This document shows positions 50,788 to 61,400 of a DNA stretch of 64,000 nucleotides, in pieces. Every line of letters begins with the position of its first letter. Position 1 is the first letter of the stretch. A model generated the notes under the pieces. It saw nothing but the letters and a program-made list of their open reading frames with translations. It made no database searches and was not told where the DNA came from. The stretch is taken from positions 14,187 through 78,186 of the forward strand of contig JBOEGY010000013.1 of the NCBI GenBank assembly GCA_050633665.1. The letters run 5' to 3'. Both the position numbers and the translations under genes were made by a program. This DNA is from JAUIAI01 sp050633665. Lineage in GTDB: Bacteria; Pseudomonadota; Gammaproteobacteria; Burkholderiales; Burkholderiaceae_E.

Positions 50788-52392
50788 ATGCTCAAGCACA
50801 AACTGATCGGATTGATCATGGTTAGCGTTGCCGGCCTGGCCGCCTGTGGTGGCGCGAACGACACTGAAAACAGTGCCACCTCCAGCAAAGAAACCGCCAT
50901 GGGAAGCGTGAACGGCTTCGGCAGCATCATTGTCGATGGCACCCGTTACGACGACGAGCGGGCCGTCATCACACAGGAATCAGCCGCCGGCGTGATCACG
51001 GAAGTGCCGTTGGCGTCGATTGAACTGGGGATGCAGGTGGAAGTCTCGGCCACTGCCGGGAAGGCCGAGTCAATCACCATACACACGACGCTCATTGGTC
51101 CGGTTGAAAGCCTCAGCACAGACGGTTTTGTTGCCGCCGGCCAAAGCGTCAGCGTCACTGGCGATACGATCTATAGCGGTGCGAGCGGGCTCGACGACAT
51201 CGGTGTCGGTGACAGGGTTAGCGTCCATGGTGTTCGCGGCGACAATGATGTTATTCAAGCTGACCGGATTCGCCTGCGAGCCCCTGATGCGGACCGCCTG
51301 ATTCGAATCGTCGGCCGCATCCGTGACCTGGATCAAAACGAGCAGACATTCAGGCTGGGCCGCCTGACAGTTGATTACTCAAACGATCCGCGAATCGTAC
51401 CGGCGCAGGCTACGCTGGCAGATGGCCGGGCGGTAGTGGTCTTCAGTAGCTCCCTGCCAGTCGCCGGTCGTTTGCAGGCAAACGGACTACGGCTGTTCCA
51501 CCACAATTTCCTTGATGGCCGCAGAATTCGGATCGCCGGCCTGATTCGTGACCTCGACCCAAGCGCCCTGACCTTCAGGCTACACCTGACTACCATCGAC
51601 GCCTCCCGCGCGGAATTTGTTAACGGTAGTGCTGCCGATCTGGCTAACGGGCGCCGGGCCCGTGTGCTGGGAACTGTCCGGATTGATGCCAACGGCGCGC
51701 GCGCCATCGAGGCCGCCAAAGTCTGGACGCTTGGCGACGAAGATGACCCGGTCGCGGTTTCAGGTGTCGTCCGCAATTATGTCGACGCAGCCAGTTTTAC
51801 TATCCGCGGGGTCACAATCGACGCGTCGGCCAGTACGGTTCGCTTCGTTAACGGCTCGACTGAAAACATCGCCAACGGCGTTTTGCTGCGGGTCAAAGGC
51901 GTCGCTCAGGGAGACAAAATCATCGCGGAGTCGGTTGAGTTCTTCGACCCGGACGGCGACACAGTGCGCACTGTCGCCGGATTCATTCGCAACGCTGACC
52001 CGGCTACCAACAGCCTGCAGATTTTTCGCGCCCCCGTGACAATCGATGCCAGCACTCGAATCTTTCACTCAGACGGTAGCGCGGCGGGAACCGATGCTTT
52101 GCAGAACGGCATCTGGGCGGTTGCTCGCGGTGACGTCCAAAACGGGCAGCTTGTTGCTCAGGAGATTCGCCTGCGCAACCAGACGTCGGCAGAAGTCAAG
52201 ACGATTGAAGGCGTCGTCTATCAGGTTGATATCAACCGGGGACGCTTCCGGCTCAATGGCCTTGCCATGCAGGTCAACCAGCAATTGCTTGGCACTGCCA
52301 CATTGAGCAATCTGCGATCCGGTCACTCAGTCCGGCTAACCGGCTCGTGGAATAACGGAGTCTTCACAATAAGCGCAATCACGCGGCTCTAA
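50788..52392 (+). CDS. Large DUF5666 repeat lipoprotein
   Basis: The 534-residue lipoprotein starts at ATG 50788 with a GAGG site. Its lipobox is LAAC, with the mature chain beginning CGGAND. About six or seven DUF5666-type beta domains of ~70 residues follow, with repeated marks such as GxIRDLDxxxxTFRL and IDASxxxFVNGSxxxLANG. It is a paralogue of the 48537-49715 protein. Function is unknown; a surface or periplasmic binding role is possible. It is divergent from DUF6502 and convergent with the giant repeat gene. Confidence 0.85.
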   Translation: MLKHKLIGLIMVSVAGLAACGGANDTENSATSSKETAMGSVNGFGSIIVDGTRYDDERAVITQESAAGVITEVPLASIELGMQVEVSATAGKAESITIHTTLIGPVESLSTDGFVAAGQSVSVTGDTIYSGASGLDDIGVGDRVSVHGVRGDNDVIQADRIRLRAPDADRLIRIVGRIRDLDQNEQTFRLGRLTVDYSNDPRIVPAQATLADGRAVVVFSSSLPVAGRLQANGLRLFHHNFLDGRRIRIAGLIRDLDPSALTFRLHLTTIDASRAEFVNGSAADLANGRRARVLGTVRIDANGARAIEAAKVWTLGDEDDPVAVSGVVRNYVDAASFTIRGVTIDASASTVRFVNGSTENIANGVLLRVKGVAQGDKIIAESVEFFDPDGDTVRTVAGFIRNADPATNSLQIFRAPVTIDASTRIFHSDGSAAGTDALQNGIWAVARGDVQNGQLVAQEIRLRNQTSAEVKTIEGVVYQVDINRGRFRLNGLAMQVNQQLLGTATLSNLRSGHSVRLTGSWNNGVFTISAITRL

Positions 52393-52399
52393 GCAGGCG

Positions 52400-52432
52400 C
52401 CTCCCATCACGGATGCCTGCCGCGATGGGAGG
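52400..52432. terminator. Hairpin between the DUF5666 and giant genes
   Basis: CCTCCCATCACGG at 52400-52412 pairs with 52420-52432 (12 of 13 bases) around a 7-base loop. It lies in the 3' end of the giant gene, whose last codons it encodes, and 8 bases after the DUF5666 stop. There is no clear T run. Confidence 0.45.
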
Positions 52433-55400
52433 GCTGATCCCGGCGCTGAGACTCCTGCAACAGCGCACCAAGCGTATCGCCGAACACATCATCCAGATCC
52501 GATTCAAATCGTGACGGTTTGAGCTGATCGTCGTCATCGATCTGCCGCGAGACAATCGGCAGCAGGTCCAGATGACGCCAGGTCGGAATACCCATCAGAA
52601 TTGTGGCGATCAGGCCGCCGCTTCGAGTCAGCCACCAGACAGCGCCAATGCTCATCACCGTGCCAGCCAGTCGAATCGGATCAAGCAAAATCTCTACGAA
52701 CGATTCCTCGCTATTTCGGTCAGTCAGTAGATACTCCAGTTCAGTGAAATCTACAGTGACCCGGCGCGCCGACAATGTGTCAAGGCTGCTCAGCTCAACC
52801 CCTATTGTGCCGGGCGGCACCCAATCGAATGAGACTGATACCTTGAACCCGGGCAGATTCTCCACCGGACCAACGTAACCATCCGGCCCCGTCAGTTGGG
52901 TGATATCGAAACTGAATACCGCGGCAGTCGGCTCCACTGGCTCTACCGCCGCCACCAGCGCGACTGCCGTATCCGCAGGCAGACTAATAGTCGCCCGCGA
53001 ACCGCTCTCCACGCTTGCCTCTGGGCGATTGAACACCGGGTTCACAGCCACCAACGGCGTCTCGACTACCGGCGGCGCGGCCTGCTGATTGTCCGAGCCT
53101 AAACCGTCGCTTTCCACCTCATCTAAAACGTAAACGATAAACACTCGCTCATCGGTGAGGCCACTCGCATCCGTCACCTGTATGCGCAACTCATGCTGCA
53201 CGCGCTGTTCGTAATCAAGCGCCGCACCTGTAGCCAGTGAGAGCTGACCAGTGTCAGCATTCAGGTGGAAGCGATTCTCGGGATTGCTTACCAGTAAAAA
53301 CCTGAGAACATCGCCATCGTCCGGATCCAGCGCCGACAGGACAACAATTGCCGATCCGGAGTCGATCGCTTCAGAAACAAAAGCCTCGCCCGGCGATAGC
53401 GAATGAGGCGCCTCGTTGACCGGCGTCACCGTAATGGAAAATAGTTCCGGCCCGATTGGTCCGGTCGCCGGATCGGCATACGTGAACCTGAATTGGTCCT
53501 CAAACACCTCAGCGCCATTATGACGGTACTCAAGCCTCCCCGCTTCAAGATCAGCCTGGCTGAAAGTGTTGCCAGTGTCCAGGGCCACCCCATTCAAGAC
53601 AAGTGACCCGCTCTGCGGCACAGCACTCAGAGTTAGAAGACGGAACTGGCTTGGCGTATCAGAGTCGGCAATCGAGAGCATCGCCGTGGTCACGACCATC
53701 GTGCCGCCTTCGGCAACCACACCTCCGGTATTGACGGCCAGACTCGGCGGATCATTGACATTGCTGACGTCGATCAGGACGCTGCGGGTATCGAGCAAGG
53801 CGCCACCGGCGCCAGCATTGCCCAGATCACCGGTAGTGATAAACAAAGTATCAACGCCTGCGCCACTGACGTTCAGCCCGGGGGTATAGGCCAGACCGGC
53901 AAAACTGGCATTGAGATCCGATTGCGTGCCTTGAATACTGAGATCTGCCGACCCGTTAGCGCCACTGACAATGACGGCGCTTCCGGCCAACGTAATGTCG
54001 AGCACGCCATTGCTCACTTGCAACCGGGTCTGCAACTGAATGCCGCTGCCATCGGGGTCACTGACACTGACGCCGACAATTGACGACGGTGTCTCTTCGG
54101 TCGCTGCGGAACGAACCGGCGCGTCGATTGCGGGTGCATCGTTTACCGGTAAGACGGTAAATGTCAACCGATCAGGAGCATCGGCAAACAGGCCACCGCC
54201 ATCCTGGACCGAAAACTGCAGCGATGCATACCCGTTACCGTTTGCATCGGCTTGCGGCGTGTAAACCAGATTGCCGGCGAGGATATCTGCCGCCGCAATC
54301 ACCTGCCCAGCGCTGACTGGCGAACCGGACAATGTCAGAGTGCCCAGGCCCGGCGCCGCGTCGATCCGCACGGCTGAAAAATTGTCACCGGCATCCGGAT
54401 CGCTGAACCCAAAATCGGCGAGCGAAACCACATGAGAGGAATCTTCGTTAAACGTTACCGTCTGATCAAGACCGGCAGGTGCTTCGTTGACATTCACCAC
54501 CGACACTGTCAACGCCTGGGTGCTCACCCGTCCGGCATTGTCATCCACCTGAACGATGAGTTCATAACTATTATCACCGTCAGTATCGGCGGGCGATTCG
54601 AAATCGGCCGGCGCCCGGAATGATATGGCCCCGGTTGAGGTGACACTAAACAATGCCGCATCCGGGCCACCGGTCAGCGAGAACGTCAGCGCCTGGGCGG
54701 GCAAGTCGCTATCGCTCGCGGTCAGGTTTGTCACGGCAGTCGTATTCTCGGCAATGACATGGGCAAACGGGGCATTGATCAGCGGATCGTTGTCGTTTAA
54801 CGGGTTAACCGAAAAGCTGAACACCTCTGGCCCGCCGAGCTCGCCACTGGTGGCATCCCGGAAGGTAAACGCAAAGCTATCGGCGAACACCTCCGCACCA
54901 TCATGTTGATAACTCACCCGGTTGTTGTCCAGATCATCCTGAGTGAAACCCTGCCCAGCCCCAATCGGTACTCCGTTCAGAAGCAACTGGCCGGTGACAG
55001 GGGCACTCGCGATTGTGATCACCCGGGCGCCAGGCGTGGTATCAACATCGGCGATCTGAAGCATCGCACTCGTCATTGCAACGATCCCGCCTTCATCCAG
55101 AAGAGCACCGGTATTGACCTGCAAAGACGGCGGGTCATCAACTGCCGCGAGGTTGATCTGCAGACTCTCGGTATCTTGCAAAGCGCCGCCACTGCCGGTA
55201 TTGCCCAAATCGTTGCTCGTCACCGTCAGCGTATCTGCCGCAACACCGTTGACTTCGCTGTTGCCGGTGTAGATAAGCGAGGACAGCGTAGTGTTCAGAT
55301 CGGTCAGGGTTCCCTGTACCGTGATATCGGCAGAGTCATTGGCGCCACCGATAATGACGACAGAGCCGGCCAACGTCAGATTGAGAATGCCATTTGATAC

Positions 55401-58400
55401 CTGCGTCCGGGCGCTCAGCACTGCCCCGAGATGATCAGCATCAGCGATACTGATGCCGTTGATACCGGCGGCCACTTCTTCAACAAAATTCTGCGTTCCC
55501 GGCATCGTAATGACAGGCGGATCGTTCACCGCCGTAATATCGATCGGCAGACTGCCAACCGCCTGCAACGCGCCGCCGGAACCTGTATTGCCCAGATCAT
55601 TGGCGGTGATCAGCAACGTATCGGCCGCGACGCCAACGACGTTTGCATTTCCCGTGTAAGTCAGACCAGCCAGCGTCGCATTGATGTCTGCTTCGGTGCC
55701 GCGAATTGTCATATCAGCGGATCCGTTCGAACCAGCGACAAGGCTTGCTGATCCGGACAGCGTTACCACCAGGTTTCCGTTGCTGACTTGCAGCCTGGTC
55801 GTCAGATCGGCGCCGGCATCATCGATATCGGCAATGCTGATCCCGCTAATCGTTGCAGTCGTTTCCTCGGCAACCGTTTGCGACCCCGGCAAGCTTATGA
55901 CCGGCGCATCATTGACTGCCGTGACGTTGATCTGGACCGCATCAACGTCCTGCTGAGCACCACCCGCGCCGGTGTTTCCCTGATCATTCGTCGTCACAAT
56001 CAGGGTATCCGCGGCGACGCCGACGAAGTCCATATCGCCGGTATAAGTCAGCGAGGCAAGCACTGCGTTGAGCTCCGCCCTGCTTCCCTGCACGGTCAGG
56101 TCGGCGGTATTGTTGCTGCCCCCGATAATCGACGCCGCTCCGGACAAGGTGATGCCCAGACGTCCATTACTGACTTGCAGACGAGTCGTCAGACTGGCGC
56201 CAGCCGCATCCGCATCCGCAATGCTGATCCCACCGATTGCCGTGGTGGCTTCTTCGGCAACCGTTTGAGTTCCGGGGACCGTATTAACCGGCGCATCATT
56301 GACCGCCGTCAGGTCAATCTGCACGGTATCGACATCTTGTAGCGCCCCACCGCTACCGGAATTTCCCTGATCATCTGTAGTCACGGTTAAGGTGTCAGCT
56401 GCCGTTCCTACAACATCCACATCGCCCGTGTAGGTCAGGGTCGAAAGCGTGGCATTGATATCGGCCTCGCTGCCCTGTACTGTCATGTCGGCTGATCCGT
56501 TCGCGCCGGCAACAACAGACGTTGCGCCAGACAGGCCAACCGTCAGCACGCCATTGTTCACCTGCAGGCGAGTAGTCAGGTTAGCGCCGGCATCATCCAC
56601 GTCGGCGATACTGATACCGCTGATGCTTGCGGTGGCTTCTTCAGCAACAATCTGAGTTCCCGGAACCGTATTGACCGGTGCATCATTAACCGCCGTAATA
56701 TCAATCTGCACGCTGTCAGCGTCCTGCTGTGCACCACCAGTGCCGGTATTACCCTGATCGTTGGTTGTGATCACCAGCGTGTCAGCAGAAACACCCACAA
56801 TATCAGCATCGCCGGTATAGGTCAGCGTCGCCAGCGTCGCATTGATATCAGTTTCATTGCCTTGCAAAGTTAAGTCGGCTGATCCGTTTGCACCAGTCAC
56901 TATAGAGGCCAAACCGGACAGGCTGACCGCCAGAGCGCCATTACTCACTTGCAGCCTGGTCGTCAGATTACCTCCGCCATCATCCACATCGGCAATACTG
57001 ATCCCACTGATTGAGGCGGTTGTTTCTTCGGCAATAGTCTGCGTTCCGGGAACCGTATTAACAGGCGCATCATTGACGGCGGTAATGTCAATCTGCACGC
57101 TGTCAGCGTCCTGCAACGCCCCGCCACTTCCCGTATTGCCCTGATCATTCGTCGTGACGGTTAAGGTATCAGCCGCGATCCCGACCACATCGGTATTGCC
57201 GGTATAGGTCAGCGTCGCCAGCGTCGCATTGATATCAGTTTCATTGCCCTGCAAAGTTAAGTCGGCTGACCCGTTTGCGCCGGTCACTATAGAGGCCAAA
57301 CCGGACAGGCTGACCGCCAGAACGCCATTACTCACTTGCAGCCTGGTCGTCAGATTACCTCCGCCACCATCCACATCGGCAACACTGATGCCGCTGATTG
57401 AGGCGGTTGTTTCTTCGGCAATAGTCTGTGTTCCGGGAACCGTATTAACAGGCGCATCATTGACGGCGGTAATGTCAATCTGCACGCTGTCAGCGTCTTG
57501 CAACGCCCCGCCACTTCCCGTATTGCCCTGATCATTCGTCGTGACGGTTAAGGTATCTGCCGCCACTCCGACAATATCCGTATCCCCGGTATAAGTCAGC
57601 GTTGCCAGCGTCGCGTTGATCTCCGACTCAGTACCAAGAATCGTCAGGTCGCCCGAAGCGATGCTGCCGGCACTGATGGTGGCCGCCCCGGAGAGCGTCA
57701 CGGCTAAGGCTCCGTTGGTGACTTGCAAACGCGTCGTCAGATTGGCGCCAGCATCGTCCGCATCGGCAATACTGATGCCGCTGATGGCTGTGGTGGTTTC
57801 CTCAGCAATCGTCTGCGTTCCTGGCACGGTGTTGACTGGCGAATCATTAACGGCGGTAATATCAATCTGCACGCTGTCAGCGTCCTGCTGCGCCCCACCA
57901 CTTCCCGTATTGCCCTGATCGTCGGTCGTGACGGTCAAGGTATCAGCCGCGATCCCGACCACATCGGTATCGCCGGTATAAGTCAATGTGGCCAGAGTCG
58001 CATTGACCTCGGCCTTGCTGCCTCGAATTGTCAGATCGGCAGTACCGATGCTGCCAGCACTGATGAAGGCCGATCCCGAGAGCGACACAAACAACACGCC
58101 GTTGCTAACCTGTAAGCGCGTGGTCACATCAGCTCCGCCATCGTCGGCGTCAGCAATCGAGATCCCGCTGATTGAGGCGGTTGTTTCTTCGGCGATAGTC
58201 TGTGTTCCGGGCACCGTATTGACCGGGGCATCGTTGACCGCCGTAATGTCAATTTGCACGGTATTAACGTCCTGCAACGCCCCGCCGCTACCGGTATTAC
58301 CTTGATCGTCGGTCGTGACGGTCAAGGTATCAGCCGCGATCCCGACCACATCGGTATTGCCGGTATAGGTCAGCGTCGCCAGCGTCGCGTTGATCTCCGA

Positions 58401-61400
58401 CTCAGTACCAAGAATCGTCAGGTCGCCCGAACCGATGCTGCCGGCACTGATGGTGGCCGCCCCGGACAGCGTCACGGCCAGCACCCCGTTTGTCACCTGC
58501 AAACGCGTCGTCAGATCGGCGCCGGCATCATCAGCGTCAGCAATTGCGATGCCGCTCATTGCGGTCGTTGCTTCTTCGGCAACTGTCTGGGTCCCTGGCA
58601 CGGTATTGACCGGGGCATCATTCACCGCCGCAATATTGATCTGAATACTGTCGCTATCCTGCTGGGCACCGCCCGCACCAGTGTTGCCCTGATCATTTGT
58701 TGTCACCACCAGGGAGTCGGCCGCTGTACCGGTCACATCAAGATTGCCGGTGTAACTGAGACTGGCCAGCGTCGCGTTCAGTTCTGCCTCTGTTCCCAGC
58801 AAGGTTAAGTCGGCGGAGCCATTGCTACCCGCGACCACCGACGCCGCTCCTGAGAGTGTCACCGCGAGTGTTCCGTTACTCACCTGTAGCCGGGTTGTCA
58901 GGCCCGCGCCGGCGTCGTCTACATCGGCAATACTAATGCCGCTAATCGTGGTAACCGTTTCCTCTGAAGCAGTTTGCGTACCGGGCACGGTGTTGACCGG
59001 CGCATCATTGACCGCCGTAATGTTGATTTGCACATTGTCGGTATCGAGCTGCGGCCCGCCGCTACCAGTATTGCCCAAGTCGTTGCTTGTCACGATCAAC
59101 GTGTCGGCACCCGTTCCGACCACATCTACATCCCCCCGGTAGGTCAGCGTGGCCAGCGTGGCATTGATCTCTGCCTTGCTGCCCTGAATAGTCAGGTCTG
59201 CCGAGCCGTTGCTGCCAGCGCTAATAGTGGCCGAACCAGATAGAGAAACCAACACCACCCCATTGCTAACCTGCAGGCGGGTAGTCAAGGCAGCGCCCGC
59301 ATCATCGGCGTCGGCAACACTAATGCCGCTGACCACGGTCGTGGTTTCTTCAGCAACTGTCAGCGTGCCGGGGACCGAATTGACCGGCGCATCGTTAACA
59401 GCGGTGATATTGATTTGAACGGTGTCGATATCTTGCTGCGCGCCCCCACTGCCAGTATTGCCCAGATCATTGGTGGTAATTGTCAGCGTATCGGCTGCGA
59501 CACCATTGACCTCGGCATTGCCAATGTAAGCAAGCGTGGCCAGCGTAGCGTTGATCTCTGCCTTGCTCCCCTGAATCGTCAGATCGGCCGAGTCATTACT
59601 GCCCGCGCTGATACTGGTCGACCCGGATAAGACCACCGATATGACACCACTAGTGACTTGCAGCCTTGTGGTCAGATCAGCGCCGGCGTCATCTGCATCG
59701 GCAATACTGATTCCGCTGATGACTGAGGAGGTTTCCTCAGCAACGGTTTGCGTTCCCGGCACCGTGTTGACCGGGGCATCATTGACCGCCGCAATATCAA
59801 TCTGCACGTTGTCAGCGTCCTGCTGCGCCCCGCCACTACCGGTATTACCAAGATCACTTGTTGTCACTGTGAGCGTATCAGCCGCGATCCCGACCACATC
59901 AGCGTCGCCGGTATAGCTCAACGTGGCCAGCGTCGCATTAACCTCGGCTTCACTGCCCTGAATGGTCAGATCAGCCGAGCCGTTGCCACCGGCACTTATC
60001 ACCGCCGACCCGGACAATGAGACCAGCAACACGCCATTGCCAACCTGCAAACGGGTGGCGAGATCGGCGCCTAGATCGTCGACATCAGCAATACTGATGC
60101 CGCTGATGCTTGTAGTGGTTTCCTCAGCAATTGTCTGGGTGCCCGGAACGGTATTGACTGGCGCATCATTCACGGCAGTAATGTCAATCTGTACGCTGTC
60201 AGCATCTTGCAACGCCCCGCCGCTACCCGTGTTGCCCAGATCATTGGTCGTCACCAGCAGCGAGTCTGCGGCAATCCCAACGACATCGGCGCCGCCGGTA
60301 TACGTCAGCGTTGCCAAGGTGGCATTAATCTCGGCCTTGGTGCCTTGAACAGTCAGATCCGCCGAGCCAAGACTGCCAGCGCTGACCACCGCCGCGCCAG
60401 ACAGCGTCACCGACAACACCCCGTTGCCTACCTGCAATCGAGTGGAAAGAATTGCGCCGGCGTCATCCACATCGGCAATACTGATCCCGCTGATGGCTGT
60501 GGTGGCTTCCTCGGCAACCGTCTGCGTTCCCGGCACGGTGTTGACTGGTGCATCATTAACGGCGGTAATATCAATCTGCACACTGTCAGCGTCCTGCTGT
60601 GCACCACCAGTGCCGGTATTACCCTGATCGTTCGTCGTAACGGTCAAGGAATCAGCCGCCACTCCGACAACATCCGCATCGCCGGTATAAGTCAGCGTCG
60701 CCAGCGTCGCGTTAATGTCAGATTCAGTACCAAGAATCGTCAGGTCGCCCGAACCAATGCTGCCGGCACTGATGGTGGCAGCCCCCGAAAGTGTCACGGC
60801 CAGCACTCCACTACTTACTTGTAGACGCGTCGTCAGACTGGCGCCGGCATCGTCGGTGTCAGCAATACTGACGCCGGCAATACTTGTTGTCGCTTCTTCT
60901 GCGATTGTCAGCGTTCCCGGAACCGTATTGACCGGGGCATCATTGACCGCCGTAATGTCAATCTGCACACTGTCAGCGTCCTGCTGTGCACCACCAGTGC
61001 CGGTATTACCCTGATCGTTCGTCGTGACGGTCAAGGTATCAGCCGCCACTCCGACAACATCCGTATCCCCGGTATAAGTCAGCGTTGCCAGCGTCGCGTT
61101 GATGTCAGATTCAGTACCAAGAATCGTCAGGTCGCTCGAACCAATGCTGCCGGCACTGATACTAGCTGCCCCGGACAGCGTCACGGCCAGCACCCCGTTG
61201 CTCACTTGTAGACGCGTCGTCAGATTGGCGCCAGCATCGTCGGTGTCAGCAATTGCGATGCCGCTGATGCTTGTAGTGGCTTCCTCAGCAACCGTCTGTG
61301 TTCCGGGCACGGTATTGACTGGCGGATCATTAACCGCCGTAATATCGATCTGCACGCTATCAGCATCTTGCAACGCACCGCCGCTGCCGGTATTACCCTG

